Assembly: GCA_030431515.1 (NCBI GenBank)
Contig: JAUIIX010000021.1
Location: 1 to 45,654, forward strand
Length of the DNA: 45,654 bases
Direction of reading: 5' to 3'
DNA from: a bacterium
GTDB taxonomy: Bacteria; Bacteroidota; Ignavibacteria; Kapaibacteriales; UBA2268
Shown: positions 23,659 to 32,981 of the stretch, piece after piece
Position numbering within the stretch: position 1 is the stretch's first letter
Layout: every line of letters starts with the position of its first letter
Notes under the pieces: model-generated
The model's database searches: none
What the model was told of the DNA's origin: nothing
The model's input: only the letters and a program-made list of their open reading frames with translations
Program-made: the position numbers and the translations under genes

Positions 23659-25359
23659 ATGTTAAAAAGATTATACATTAAAAATCTTGCTATTATTGAT
23701 GAAAGCAGTATCGAATTAGGTAATGGGCTTAATATTCTTACTGGTGAAACTGGCTCTGGGAAATCATTGATTTTCCAAGCTATTAATCTTGCTTTAGGTA
23801 AGCGTGCTTCCTTTGATTTGATTAGGAATGGTGAACAAAAATGTATAATTGAAACTGAATTTGTTGGATTTGATAAAGATAGTATCGTTAATTTATTAGA
23901 AGATTCAGATTTATATCAAATTCAAGATTCTATAATTATTAGGAAAGAAATTAATTCTAATGGAATTAGTAGAAGTTTTTTGAATGACTCTCCTATTCAG
24001 TTGAATGAATTAAAATTGCTTGCTACTTCACTCTATGACCATCACGGACAATTACAAACCAGTAATTTGACTGAATCAACTTATCAACTTGAATTATTAG
24101 ATAATTTGTCGAATCACCAAAACTTGATTGATGATTTTAATAGAGATTATGATTTATTTCAAGAATGTGTGAAAGATTTGAATAAACTTATTTCTAATTC
24201 TGAAAAATTTAAGAGAGATAGAGATTATTGGGAGTTTCAATTAAAGGAAATACAAAGGATTAGTCCTGAAGAGAATGAAGATACTGAAATTGAAAATGAA
24301 ATTAAAATTTTAGAAAATGCTGAGTTCTTGCATAATGTTAGTAGTGAGATTACTGAACTTCTGTATGATGAAGAAGATAATGCTTTTACTCGGATTTCTA
24401 AGTCTATTAAATCTTTAAAGCAAATTAATGAAATTGATAGTAAATTCGATGATCAAATAACTGAATTAAACTCGGCAATGATTTCGATTGAAGAAAGTTA
24501 TAGAACTATTTCATACTATAAATCTAATATTGAATTTAATCCTGAAAAAATTGAGAGTTTGAGAAATAGATTTACCGAATTGAAATTACTTACCAAAAAA
24601 TATGGAAGTATAGAAGAAGCTCTGAAATTAAAAAAAGAATTAATTTCAAATTTGAAAATAGTAGATAATTTCCAAGAAGAATTAGAAAAAATGATAATGG
24701 AAGTTGAAGTTAAAAGGAAAATTCTTTCTAAATCAGCTTTTGAGTTGAGTAAATCAAGGATTAAAAATGCTAAAATTTTAACCGATAAATTGAATGTTGA
24801 GTTCAAAGAACTTGGCTTAGAGCAATCAGTGATTGATTTATCTGTTAGCGAAAAAGTTGGACATTCTAATAATAATTTTGTTTATGAAGGAATTAAGAAA
24901 ATTCCTTGCGATGAAAGTGGAATTGATAATGTTGAGTTCTTGATTTCGACAAATAAAGGTGAGAGTATGAAGAAAATGGCAGACATCGCTTCTGGTGGTG
25001 AAATGTCGAGAATTATGCTAGCAATCAAATCACTTAGCAAGGATAAAAAGAAAATTCAAACTTTGTTACTTGATGAAATTGACACTGGTATTAGTGGTAG
25101 AATAGCTCAGAAAGTTGGAAGATATATGAAGAAAATATCTGGGAATGTTCAGATTTTAGCAATTACACATTTACCTCAAATTGCTGCTAATTCTGATTAT
25201 CATTTCCAAATAGAGAAAAGTGAAAAAGATGAAAGGACTTTCTCGAGAATTAAAATATTAAATGAAAATGAAAAGGTTGAAGAAATAGCTAAACTTTTTA
25301 GTGGTGAACAATTAACAGAAACTTCTTTGATTAATGCAAGAGAACTTGTGGAGCAATAA
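23659..25359 (+). CDS. recN: DNA repair protein RecN
   Basis: 566 residues. SMC-like ATPase of double-strand-break repair. Walker A GETGSGKS from residue 29 within LYIKNLAIIDESSIELGNG, DHHGQLQ after the first lobe, long coiled-coil arms (~150-370), ABC signature ASGGEMSR, Walker B TLLLDEIDTGISG and the ITHLPQIAA switch. All ATPase motifs are intact. It starts 10 nt after the metH module, and its stop overlaps the pyrB ATG by one base, so the genes from metH to prmC are probably one operon. Confidence 0.95.
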   Translation: MLKRLYIKNLAIIDESSIELGNGLNILTGETGSGKSLIFQAINLALGKRASFDLIRNGEQKCIIETEFVGFDKDSIVNLLEDSDLYQIQDSIIIRKEINSNGISRSFLNDSPIQLNELKLLATSLYDHHGQLQTSNLTESTYQLELLDNLSNHQNLIDDFNRDYDLFQECVKDLNKLISNSEKFKRDRDYWEFQLKEIQRISPEENEDTEIENEIKILENAEFLHNVSSEITELLYDEEDNAFTRISKSIKSLKQINEIDSKFDDQITELNSAMISIEESYRTISYYKSNIEFNPEKIESLRNRFTELKLLTKKYGSIEEALKLKKELISNLKIVDNFQEELEKMIMEVEVKRKILSKSAFELSKSRIKNAKILTDKLNVEFKELGLEQSVIDLSVSEKVGHSNNNFVYEGIKKIPCDESGIDNVEFLISTNKGESMKKMADIASGGEMSRIMLAIKSLSKDKKKIQTLLLDEIDTGISGRIAQKVGRYMKKISGNVQILAITHLPQIAANSDYHFQIEKSEKDERTFSRIKILNENEKVEEIAKLFSGEQLTETSLINARELVEQ

Positions 25360-26276
25360 TGAAATTATCAAAAGGGTATTTAATAGATAGTAATGACTTA
25401 AATCTAAATGATTTAAAGTTGATTTTTGATAGAACTGATGAATTTATAAAATCAGGAAATTTTAGCGATTTTGATTATCTGAAAAATGTTCCACTTGCTT
25501 TGGCGTTTTTCGAAAATTCAACTCGAACGAAATTATCTTTTGAATTAGCGGCGAAAAGATTAAATGCTCATGTCCTTGATTTTAATTCTGATACGAGTTC
25601 GCTTACTAAAGGTGAAACTCATCTTGATACTATTAGAACTTTAGAAGCTATGGGTGTGAAGATATTTGTAGTTCGTCATAAAGAAGATGGATTGCATAAA
25701 TTTTTGCAAAATAATACTAATAATATAATTATTAACGCTGGTGAAGGTGAAAGCGACCACCCAACTCAAGGATTACTCGATTCTTATACTTTGAAGAACC
25801 ATTTTGGTAGCCCAAAAGGAGTAAATCTTTGTATAGTTGGAGATGTTCTTCATAGCAGAGTTGCTAGAAGTAATTTGATATTATTGAAGAAACAAGGTGT
25901 TAATATTAGTTTGACCGCACCTAAAGAGTTGTTGCCTAAAGATGATTTGATTAAAGGGCTAACAATTTACAAAGATTTAGATGAAGCCATTGATAATGTT
26001 GATGTAGTGATGCTGCTAAGAGTTCAAAAAGAAAGAATGAAAAGTGAATTGATAAAGTCAACTGAAGAATATCATAGCAAATTTGGAATGAATATAAAAC
26101 GATACGAAAGAAAACCCGAATTAATTATAATGCACCCAGGTCCTGTTAACTATGGCGTTGAGTTAGACGAAAAAGTAATTTTATATCCAAATTGTTTAAT
26201 TCAAAATCAAGTTAAATACGGATTATATATTCGTATGGCAGTTTTATCTTTATTATCTGATTATATTAAAAGGTAA
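25359..26276 (+). CDS. pyrB: Aspartate carbamoyltransferase catalytic subunit
   Basis: 305 residues, the usual PyrB length. Condenses carbamoyl phosphate with aspartate in pyrimidine synthesis. Carbamoyl-phosphate loop FFENSTRTKLSF, the second substrate residues in DTSSLTKGETHLDTIRTLEA, HPTQGLLDSYTL, the aspartate-site VMLLRVQKERM and HPGPVNYGVELD are all present. No pyrI regulatory subunit gene is adjacent. The ATG overlaps the recN stop by one base. Confidence 0.95.
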   Translation: MKLSKGYLIDSNDLNLNDLKLIFDRTDEFIKSGNFSDFDYLKNVPLALAFFENSTRTKLSFELAAKRLNAHVLDFNSDTSSLTKGETHLDTIRTLEAMGVKIFVVRHKEDGLHKFLQNNTNNIIINAGEGESDHPTQGLLDSYTLKNHFGSPKGVNLCIVGDVLHSRVARSNLILLKKQGVNISLTAPKELLPKDDLIKGLTIYKDLDEAIDNVDVVMLLRVQKERMKSELIKSTEEYHSKFGMNIKRYERKPELIIMHPGPVNYGVELDEKVILYPNCLIQNQVKYGLYIRMAVLSLLSDYIKR

Positions 26277-26279
26277 GAT

Positions 26280-27131
26280 TTGAGTTCTGATTGGACAGTA
26301 GGTAAATTACAAAGATGGGGAGTGGAGTTTCTTGAATCAAAAAATATTGATGAAGGAAAAACTTCTATTGATTTGATTTTGTGTGAGGTGATGAAACTCG
26401 AAAGAATTGAATTATACCTCAAATTTGATTTACCTTTGAATGTTTTTGAGTTAAATCAAATAAAAGATTATATAAAAAGATTAGTAAATAATGAGCCACT
26501 CCAATATATTTTAGGGAAATCTTATTTTTATAATTTAGAGTTCGTAGTAGATAAAAATGTTTTGATTCCAAGACCAGAAACTGAAGAATTGGTTGATAAA
26601 ATTGTAAATGATAATAAAGATAAGTCGGACTTAGTCGTCTTAGATATTGGAACAGGAAGTGCTTGCATCGCAATTTCACTTGCTAAAAATTTGAAAAAAT
26701 CTAAAGTTTTTGCGATTGATGTTTCAGTTAGTGCTTTAGATATAGCAAAAACTAATGCAAGAATTAACAAAATTGATAATATAGAATTTTATAATTTGAA
26801 TATTCTTGAGAAGATTCCTAAAACTAAATTTGATATTATTGTTTCAAATCCACCTTACATTAGTAATGATGAATTTGGCAAATTAGATGTGACTGTAAAA
26901 GATTATGAACCTGAGATTGCATTGACCGATTATGGCGATGGATTGAACTTTTATAGAAGATTTTATGAAATATTTGATAAAATGTTGAACTCTGACGGAG
27001 TTTTTTATGTGGAAAATTCCTTCGAGCAAGGGAAAGACCTCGAAAAAGCATTCAAAAAGAAGTATGATATTGAAATTTATAAAGATGCAAGCGATATAGA
27101 TAGATTTATGAAAGGTCGGCTGAAAGTTTGA
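26280..27131 (+). CDS. prmC: Release-factor glutamine N5-methyltransferase PrmC
   Basis: 283 residues from a TTG start 3 nt after the pyrB stop. Methylates the Gln of the GGQ motif in peptide release factors. An amino-terminal helical domain (~1-75) ends in LQYILGKSYFYNLEF. The SAM-binding domain has VLIPRPETEEL, VLDIGTGSACIAISLA and the catalytic NPPY (IVSNPPYISNDE). Motifs and length are standard. Last gene of the metH-recN-pyrB-prmC run. Confidence 0.93.
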   Translation: MSSDWTVGKLQRWGVEFLESKNIDEGKTSIDLILCEVMKLERIELYLKFDLPLNVFELNQIKDYIKRLVNNEPLQYILGKSYFYNLEFVVDKNVLIPRPETEELVDKIVNDNKDKSDLVVLDIGTGSACIAISLAKNLKKSKVFAIDVSVSALDIAKTNARINKIDNIEFYNLNILEKIPKTKFDIIVSNPPYISNDEFGKLDVTVKDYEPEIALTDYGDGLNFYRRFYEIFDKMLNSDGVFYVENSFEQGKDLEKAFKKKYDIEIYKDASDIDRFMKGRLKV

Positions 27132-27276
27132 TTTTTTGTTGATTTTGTGTTAATTAATTGTTAATTTTGAATAAAGTTTAAAAAAAATTAATAATTAATT
27201 TCAAGTTTTAAATATTAATCTATATTTTTGTAAAATAAGAATTGTATTTATGTATTTAATTAATTGAGAAATTAAA

Positions 27277-27621
27277 ATGTCACAGATTAAAATAGATGAA
27301 CAAATTGGCGGAACAGTTATACGTCTGAAGGGGCAATTTGTAGGTGGAGAAGAAACTGATGAATTAAGAAATGCCCTAAAAAGTATTAGCGATTCGCAAA
27401 AAAATCATTTGATTATTGATTTGAAAGATACAACATATCTTAACTCAACTGCTTTAGGGGTGCTAATATCAGCACATGCTAACTTCGTAAAAAGAGATGG
27501 AAAAATCATTTTATGTAATATTAGCAAATCAATCGAAAACATTTTTGTTATTACTAAACTAACTATGGTGTTTACAATAACAGAAAAATTAGAAGAAGCA
27601 ATAAAAGAACTTTCAAAATAA
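27277..27621 (+). CDS. STAS-domain anti-sigma factor antagonist
   Basis: 114 residues, a single STAS domain as in SpoIIAA/RsbV: IGGTVIRLKGQFVG, then LIIDLKDTTYLNSTALGVL with the phosphorylatable Ser in LNSTALG. Such proteins bind anti-sigma kinases of the RsbW/SpoIIAB type, or other partners in envelope or secretion control. No kinase or phosphatase is adjacent. A TATTTTTG box (27223-27230) upstream fits a Bacteroidota -10, without a convincing -35. It lies 31 nt before exbB and may be the first gene of the Ton cluster transcript. Confidence 0.88.
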   Translation: MSQIKIDEQIGGTVIRLKGQFVGGEETDELRNALKSISDSQKNHLIIDLKDTTYLNSTALGVLISAHANFVKRDGKIILCNISKSIENIFVITKLTMVFTITEKLEEAIKELSK

Positions 27622-27652
27622 ATTATTTAAATATATTAATTAGGAGATACTA

Positions 27653-28435
27653 ATGAAAAATGCATTTAATTGGATAGTAATTATCCTTACTCTAATAATC
27701 TGTTACGCTTTTTATGAGATTGTAATGGGTGATGTTTCACGTTTCTTAGATGGAGCAACAAGACACGAACCAGATCCAAATGACTTATTAGCCGTGATTT
27801 ACACTGGTGGACCTATCGTTTCTCTTTTGATGTCTTTCGTTATCTTAGGTATTACTTTCTCTGCTGAGCGTTTATGGGTGCTTGCAAAAGCTAAAGGAAA
27901 AGGAAACCCAGAAATCTTTATTAAAAATGTAATCAGTGATTTGGCTAATGGTAACTTAGATGATGCTTTAACTAAATGTGATGCTCAAAGAGGATCAGTT
28001 GCTAACGTATTAAGAGCATCAATAGTTAGATTTAAAGAAGTTGAAAATGATCCTGAATTTATGAATGAAAAGAAAATTTCTGAAGTTCAAAGAGCTATCG
28101 ATGAAGCTATGAACTTAGAAACTCCACTATTAGAAAGAAACTTAGTGATTTTATCTACTATAGCTTCTATTTCTGTACTATTTGGTCTATTAGGTACTAC
28201 TCTTGGTATGATTAGAGCATTTAGAGCATTAGCTCAATCTGGTACTGTATCTGCTACTCAACTTTCTCTTGGTATCTCTGAAGCACTTTACAACACTGCT
28301 GGTGGTTTGATTGGTGCTTTGATTGCGATTATGATGTATAATTTCTTTACTACTAAAGTTGACAATTTCGTATATATGATAGACGAAGCTATTTTGAGTG
28401 TAACTCAAATTTTCACTGGCAGAATTAAAAAATAA
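27653..28435 (+). CDS. exbB: ExbB/TolQ/MotA-family proton channel
   Basis: 260 residues. Inner-membrane subunit that, with ExbD, turns the proton gradient into force on TonB. Three hydrophobic segments: one at ~5-25 (WIVIILTLIICYAFYEI), one at ~45-65 (GGPIVSLLMSFVILGITF), and the pair ~165-230 containing LFGLLGTTLGMIRAF and NTAGGLIGALIAIMMYNFF, the conserved channel helices. The TTLGM and TAGGL signatures fit ExbB/TolQ. AGGAG precedes the ATG. It is followed after 9 nt by exbD1. Confidence 0.92.
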   Translation: MKNAFNWIVIILTLIICYAFYEIVMGDVSRFLDGATRHEPDPNDLLAVIYTGGPIVSLLMSFVILGITFSAERLWVLAKAKGKGNPEIFIKNVISDLANGNLDDALTKCDAQRGSVANVLRASIVRFKEVENDPEFMNEKKISEVQRAIDEAMNLETPLLERNLVILSTIASISVLFGLLGTTLGMIRAFRALAQSGTVSATQLSLGISEALYNTAGGLIGALIAIMMYNFFTTKVDNFVYMIDEAILSVTQIFTGRIKK

Positions 28436-28444
28436 GGAGCTATA

Positions 28445-28972
28445 ATGGCAAAAGTAAAGAAAAATAGAGTCGGCTTTGTTATTGATATGACACCTTTGGT
28501 GGATATCACTTTCCTACTTTTGACTTTCTTTATGTTTACTGCTAAGTTTAAATCTGACGCAGAGAATGAACAGAAATTTATTATTGAAAGACCAAAGGTA
28601 ACAGCAGATACTTCTAAGTTACCAGAGATTGACATAGCAACTATTAAAATCGCTTTCACTGATTCTACAAGAGTCGATACCAGTTATTATTTTTCTATGA
28701 GCAACCAAGAAAGTTTTGCTTCATTAAAAAATACTACTGATGGGCTTACTAAAGAACAGAAAGAAAGTGCTTTAATCCAATCTGATTTGCTTACTCTCGA
28801 AAAAATTGTTAGAGAAGTTTATAGGATTGATTTTGCTACTGGAGCTTTGGATACAAAGTTTGCTATTGATGCTGATAAAGACCTTCCATTTGATTGGGTT
28901 AACAATGCAATGGAAGTTTTGAGAAAGAACAATTATACAACTTTTAATTACGTAACTGATAAAAAGCAATAA
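28445..28972 (+). CDS. exbD: ExbD/TolR-family protein 1
   Basis: 175 residues. A basic start, one transmembrane helix with the key Asp (FVIDMTPLVDITFLLLTFFMF), and a periplasmic domain longer than in proteobacterial ExbD (~140). It forms the dimeric core of the ExbB channel. AAGGAG precedes the ATG. It shares the helix almost residue for residue with the second ExbD, but their periplasmic parts differ, so the two probably form a mixed core. Confidence 0.9.
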   Translation: MAKVKKNRVGFVIDMTPLVDITFLLLTFFMFTAKFKSDAENEQKFIIERPKVTADTSKLPEIDIATIKIAFTDSTRVDTSYYFSMSNQESFASLKNTTDGLTKEQKESALIQSDLLTLEKIVREVYRIDFATGALDTKFAIDADKDLPFDWVNNAMEVLRKNNYTTFNYVTDKKQ

Positions 28973-28990
28973 AATTTTTTTAAGCATAGT

Positions 28991-29017
28991 GTAACTTTTT
29001 TAGGGTTTACTGTGTCT
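28991..29017 (+). promoter_or_regulatory. ECF-type promoter before exbD2-tonB
   Basis: GTAACTTTTTT (GTAAC 28991-28995) and TGTGTCT (GTCT 29014-29017), spacer 18 nt. Same elements as the promoter of the ECF sigma gene. It sits in the 79-nt gap between exbD1 and exbD2, so exbD2, tonB and perhaps the TonB-domain array can be raised separately from exbB-exbD1. Confidence 0.72.
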
Positions 29018-29051
29018 ATTAAATAGAAGCAAATACAAAAAGGAAAAAAAT

Positions 29052-29648
29052 ATGGCTGGCGGCGGAAGTTTAGGCGGTGGCGGAAAGACCAAAAGAGGAA
29101 AAAGTAGTAACAGAAAAACTAAAAAAAGAGTTGGATTCTTTATTGATATGACTCCTTTAGTTGATATTACTTTTTTACTTTTAACTTTCTTTATGTTTAC
29201 CACTACAATGGCTACTCCTCAAATTATGAAGATGGCAGTTCCACCTGAAAGAGATGTGGAAGTTCAAGTTCAAGAATCAAAATTATTCACTATTTTAGTT
29301 GATGAGTTTGAAAGAGTATTTTGGTATCCAAGAAATGATGAACTTGTTGAAATTGAAGTAAATGAAATTAAAAAATTAGCAGAAGAACAAAATTTAAGAC
29401 CGGAAGTTAAAAACGAATTAATTACTTCTTTGAAAGTTTCTCCCGATGCGTCTTATGGCTTAATTGTTAGAATTCTTGATGAATTAAGCATTGCTGAAGG
29501 GAATATAACTAAAGAATTGATAAAAGATGGATTAGTTAGAGAAAGAAAATTCTCTTTAACTAAATTATCAGAATTAGATATTCAGAAGTTAGCTGAGGAA
29601 GCTCCTGCAATGGATAAAAATGAAGAAGAAGTAGAGAAGGAGAATTAA
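29052..29648 (+). CDS. exbD: ExbD/TolR-family protein 2
   Basis: 198 residues. A Gly/Lys-rich cytosolic tail (MAGGGSLGGGGKTKRGKSS) precedes the membrane helix FFIDMTPLVDITFLLLTFF with the proton-relay Asp. The periplasmic part (~65-198) has an extra acidic carboxy end. Two exbD genes in a row before tonB are typical of Bacteroidota. AAGGAAA before the ATG. It has its own ECF-type promoter and is translationally close to tonB (1 nt gap). Confidence 0.9.
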   Translation: MAGGGSLGGGGKTKRGKSSNRKTKKRVGFFIDMTPLVDITFLLLTFFMFTTTMATPQIMKMAVPPERDVEVQVQESKLFTILVDEFERVFWYPRNDELVEIEVNEIKKLAEEQNLRPEVKNELITSLKVSPDASYGLIVRILDELSIAEGNITKELIKDGLVRERKFSLTKLSELDIQKLAEEAPAMDKNEEEVEKEN

Positions 29649-29649
29649 A

Positions 29650-30444
29650 ATGGGACAGATAGTAGTAGAACCGCATATCTCCGATTACGGAGCGAGAGAA
29701 ATAAAAGAACTAATAAGAAAATACACTTGGCGTGCATTTTTTGTTACCAATAGTGTCTTTCTTCTTTTATTCTTAGGATACTATGTTTATGGCGAGATTG
29801 TTAACTCAGGTGATTATGCACCGCCTTTGGCACCTCTTGCTTTAGGTATTACAGAATTAACTGACTTGAATGAACCACCACCACCTCCTGATGATTTGGC
29901 GGCACCACCTCCACCACCACCACAAGTGATGGTACAAGGCGGACCTCCTCAGAGAGCTGGTACTCCTATTCCAATCCCAGATGCTGAAATAGCACCTGAC
30001 CTAAAAGAATTTGCATCGATGGATGTAATGAGCAGAGCTTCTGCTGAAGGTGGAGATGGAATTGATTTAGGTGGTTTCTCAGATAAGATTAATTTTGCTG
30101 AACAAGATCTTGATGTAAAAGCAAGAGAAGAAGAGTTACCTGCTGAAGGTGAGTTTATTCCAGTTGAAAAACAACCTGGTGTAGATATTGGTAAATTACA
30201 GAAATTAGTTGAATACCCTGACTTAGCGAGACGTTCTGGAGTTGAGGGGAAAGTAACTGTGAATGTTTTAGTTTCTAAAACAGGTGAGGTTTTAAAAAGT
30301 AAAGTTATACATTCAGATAGCCAGTTATTAGACCCAGCTGCACTTGCTGCTATTAAAAAATACGGGAAATTTACTCCTGCTATTCAAAATAAGCAACCAG
30401 TAGCGTGTTGGTTATCAGTACCAATTATTTTCAAATTGAGATAA
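29650..30444 (+). CDS. tonB: TonB energy transducer
   Basis: 264 residues with full TonB layout: cytosolic start, one membrane anchor at ~33-55 (FFVTNSVFLLLFLGYYVYG), a Pro-rich spacer (NEPPPPPDDLAAPPPPPPQ) and a carboxy-terminal TonB domain (~178-264: YPDLARRSGVEGKVTVNVL, then KKYGKFTPA and ACWLSVPIIFKLR). It carries energy from ExbBD to outer-membrane TonB-dependent receptors. A terminator ~50 nt downstream separates it from the domain-only paralogues that follow. Confidence 0.93.
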   Translation: MGQIVVEPHISDYGAREIKELIRKYTWRAFFVTNSVFLLLFLGYYVYGEIVNSGDYAPPLAPLALGITELTDLNEPPPPPDDLAAPPPPPPQVMVQGGPPQRAGTPIPIPDAEIAPDLKEFASMDVMSRASAEGGDGIDLGGFSDKINFAEQDLDVKAREEELPAEGEFIPVEKQPGVDIGKLQKLVEYPDLARRSGVEGKVTVNVLVSKTGEVLKSKVIHSDSQLLDPAALAAIKKYGKFTPAIQNKQPVACWLSVPIIFKLR

Positions 30445-30491
30445 TTTTTTGACTATGAATATAATGAGTTAAAATTAATTCATAATTTAAT

Positions 30492-30520
30492 AAAGACTCA
30501 GTCTATACTGGGTCTTTTTT
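30492..30520 (+). terminator. Rho-independent terminator after tonB
   Basis: AAAGACTCAG (30492-30501), loop TCTATA, CTGGGTCTTT (30508-30517): 10-bp stem with one G-T pair, then T-run. Confidence 0.85.
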
Positions 30521-30548
30521 ATTTAAAAACAATTATAAGGAGTTTATT

Positions 30549-31532
30549 ATGAAATATTTACTATTATTATTAATTATTAGTTCTAATTTGTTTTCACAAG
30601 CAAATGTAGATGAGCCGATTAAATTTGATTTCAATGAGTTATTGACTGAAATAAAGTTAAGTGAAGAAACTTCAAATATTAATGGAAAAGTTGTAGTTAA
30701 TATCTTTGTTAGCAAACAAGGTAAATTAACTAAAACTGAGATTGTTTCATCAGAAGATAAGAGATTAGAACCAATAATTATTGATGCACTAAAAAAATAT
30801 AATAAATTTACTCCTGCAAGAAAAAATGGAGAATTTGTAGATTCTTGGATTAAAATGCCTTTTGTATTTTCTGCAAAAGATTCTAAAAATACTGTTTCTT
30901 ACTATAATGCTAACCCAGAATTAGAAGAAATCAAGTTAGATAAAAATCCAGAAATTGACATGAATAAACTAATGTCAAAAGTAGTATATCCTAAGTATGC
31001 TATTGAGAACAAGTTAGAAGGAAAAGTTATTGCTTCTATTTTAATTAACGAAGAAGGTGAAGCAGAAGAAATTAAAATATCTTCTTCCGAAAACCCAGTT
31101 TTCAACGATGCAACTAAAGACGCAATCAAAGCTTATGGAAAATTTATACCTGCTGAAAAAGATAATCAAAAAGTAAAAAGTTGGGTTTCTATTCCTTTTA
31201 ATTATGCTCTAACAGTAACAGAAGAAAAAATTGATGAATCTAATAAAAATCAAGTAAATGCTAAGTTTGATTTAGAAAAATTAATGAAATTAGTAAAATA
31301 CCCAGAAGAAGCCAGAAAGCAAGAAATCGAAGGTAAAGTAATTGTCAAAGTATTAATAGACGATAAGGGTAAATTCACTAAATATGAAATAGAACACAGC
31401 GACAACAAAGTATTAAACGAAGCTGCCTTAAATGCAGTGAAAAAGTATGGAAAAGCAGAATCACCAGCAACAGTGAATGGCAAAGCAACAGCAAGTTGGG
31501 TCTTTCTTCCTATTCAATTTAGATTGAAGTAA
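30549..31532 (+). CDS. Exported protein of three TonB carboxy-terminal domains
   Basis: 327 residues. A signal peptide (MKYLLLLLIISSNLFSQ) replaces the membrane anchor, and there is no Pro-rich spacer. Three TonB-type domains follow, at ~20-107, ~134-222 and ~238-327. Each has the pattern 'YP..A...EGKV...VLI...G', a helix 'AL.A.KKYGKF.PA', and the end strand 'SW..IPF.F'. The first is the most diverged. It should lie free in the periplasm, so it cannot itself be energised by ExbBD. Candidate roles are a receptor-docking competitor, an adaptor or a sensor; none is shown. AAGGAG lies before the ATG. The stop overlaps the next start by one base. Confidence 0.85.
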   Translation: MKYLLLLLIISSNLFSQANVDEPIKFDFNELLTEIKLSEETSNINGKVVVNIFVSKQGKLTKTEIVSSEDKRLEPIIIDALKKYNKFTPARKNGEFVDSWIKMPFVFSAKDSKNTVSYYNANPELEEIKLDKNPEIDMNKLMSKVVYPKYAIENKLEGKVIASILINEEGEAEEIKISSSENPVFNDATKDAIKAYGKFIPAEKDNQKVKSWVSIPFNYALTVTEEKIDESNKNQVNAKFDLEKLMKLVKYPEEARKQEIEGKVIVKVLIDDKGKFTKYEIEHSDNKVLNEAALNAVKKYGKAESPATVNGKATASWVFLPIQFRLK

Positions 31533-32008
31533 TGAAATATCTCTTCATCATATTATTCTTAATTTTAAGTGTGAATGTTTATTCGCAAGAGAATATTTTT
31601 GATACAGTAAGAAATACCAATAGTATTGAAAATGTTGAATTCCCAGATTCAGATTTAATTTATAAAGTTGAAAAACATCCTGTTGTAGATATAGAAAGAC
31701 TTACAACATTACTTAAGTATCCCAAAGTAGCTTTACAGTATGGTGTAGAAGGGAGAATAATAGTAAAGGTATTAGTTAGTAAAGATGGGAAGGTTCTTAA
31801 AAGTAAAATTGAATATACAGATAGCCCATTATTTATAAAGCCAGCACTATATGCAATCAAGTCTTATGGATATATTGAGCCAGCATTATTGAATGGAGAA
31901 AATGTAGCCTGTTGGTTAACAATTCCAATTACATTCAAATTGAGTGGTGGTGATTCTTTAGATAGATTTTTTGAAATTTTGAATGGATTATTATTTCTAT
32001 TTTTATAA
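31532..32008 (+). CDS. Exported single TonB-domain protein
   Basis: 158 residues: signal peptide (MKYLFIILFLILSVNVYSQ), short linker, one TonB carboxy-terminal domain (~45-137: LKYPKVALQYGVEGRIIVKV, IKSYGYIEPA, ACWLTIPITFKL) and a hydrophobic tail LNGLLFLFL. The signal-peptide DNA (31541-31594) is identical over 54 bp to that of the next gene (32029-32082), a sign of recent duplication or gene conversion. Overlaps the previous gene by one base. Confidence 0.82.
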   Translation: MKYLFIILFLILSVNVYSQENIFDTVRNTNSIENVEFPDSDLIYKVEKHPVVDIERLTTLLKYPKVALQYGVEGRIIVKVLVSKDGKVLKSKIEYTDSPLFIKPALYAIKSYGYIEPALLNGENVACWLTIPITFKLSGGDSLDRFFEILNGLLFLFL

Positions 32009-32019
32009 ACACTGATAAA

Positions 32020-32754
32020 TTGAAAAAACTCTTCATCATATTATTCTTAATTTTAAGTGTGAATGTTTATTCGCAAGAGAATTATCCTGAATATGGAGAG
32101 TTTATTGAAGTTGATGAAATGCCAAAAGTGGATTTTAGTAAGTTAAGTAAGTTTATTAAATTTCCAGAAATCGCATTAAAAAATAATCAAGAAGGTAGAG
32201 TAATAATATCAGTTTTAGTTGATTCTGATGGTTCTCCTGTTATAAAACGAATTTTAGATTTTGATTATAGAATATTTGTACAACCATCTATAGAAGCGAT
32301 TAATAATTATGGAAAATTTATACCTGCAATTAAAGATGGAAAAAATATTCCATGCTGGATAAACATTCCCTTTAATTATAAATTTAAAGAAGATGCTAAA
32401 GTGAAAGAATTTAAGATTGATATATTAAGTAATAATCCATTTGAAAATAAGGAAGAAAACAATAAAGATATACATAAAAAACCAATTGTTGATATGTATA
32501 AAATATCAAAGTATATTGTTTATCCTCTTTTAGCTAGGCAAAAGAACATTCAAGGAAAAGTTACAGTAAAGGTTGAAGTTGATGAAAAAGGGTACTTTAG
32601 CAATTATACTATTGTTCATAGTGATAATAAAATTTTAAATAAAGCTGCTCTTGAAGCAATAAAACAATATGGAAAAGCAGAATACCCAGCAACTAAAAAT
32701 GGAAAGCCAATAAAAAGCAATTTATCTTTACCAATTACATTTAAATTGAGATAA
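32020..32754 (+). CDS. Exported double TonB-domain protein
   Basis: 244 residues from a TTG start giving MKKLFIILFLILSVNVYSQ, a signal peptide nearly the same as in the previous gene. Two TonB-type domains: ~40-125 (FPEIALKNNQEGRVIISVL ... INIPFNYKF) and ~155-244 (YPLLARQKNIQGKVTVKVE ... LSLPITFKLR). The spacer is charged rather than Pro-rich. No membrane anchor other than the signal. Part of the array of domain-only TonB paralogues. Confidence 0.82.
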   Translation: MKKLFIILFLILSVNVYSQENYPEYGEFIEVDEMPKVDFSKLSKFIKFPEIALKNNQEGRVIISVLVDSDGSPVIKRILDFDYRIFVQPSIEAINNYGKFIPAIKDGKNIPCWINIPFNYKFKEDAKVKEFKIDILSNNPFENKEENNKDIHKKPIVDMYKISKYIVYPLLARQKNIQGKVTVKVEVDEKGYFSNYTIVHSDNKILNKAALEAIKQYGKAEYPATKNGKPIKSNLSLPITFKLR

Positions 32755-32759
32755 CGAAA

Positions 32760-32981
32760 ATGAATAACTTTATAAATTACTTGATAAAATTTGTAATAAT
32801 CGCTTTTGGGATTGTTATATTCTTTAATATATTTGAATTAGATATGCCTGATACAACTCGTAGAGTTATTGGTGTAATTGTGTTTTTATTTGGTGTTTAT
32901 AGGATAGTATTATTTAGGTCGAAACAAAGTCAGTATAGATTTGAAGTGAATAAAGGGGAAGAAGATGATGAAGATGAATAA
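32760..32981 (+). CDS. Small two-helix membrane protein of the Ton cluster
   Basis: 73 residues, with two hydrophobic helices (~5-25, LIKFVIIAFGIVIFFNIF; ~35-52, VIGVIVFLFGVYRIVLF) and a strongly acidic tail (KGEEDDEDE). No family recognised. It begins 5 nt after the previous stop, and its 3' end overlaps the next gene by 17 nt. A small membrane protein near this position recurs in Bacteroidota Ton clusters as far as I recall, which suggests a role with the ExbBD-TonB machine, but this is inference. Confidence 0.65.
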   Translation: MNNFINYLIKFVIIAFGIVIFFNIFELDMPDTTRRVIGVIVFLFGVYRIVLFRSKQSQYRFEVNKGEEDDEDE

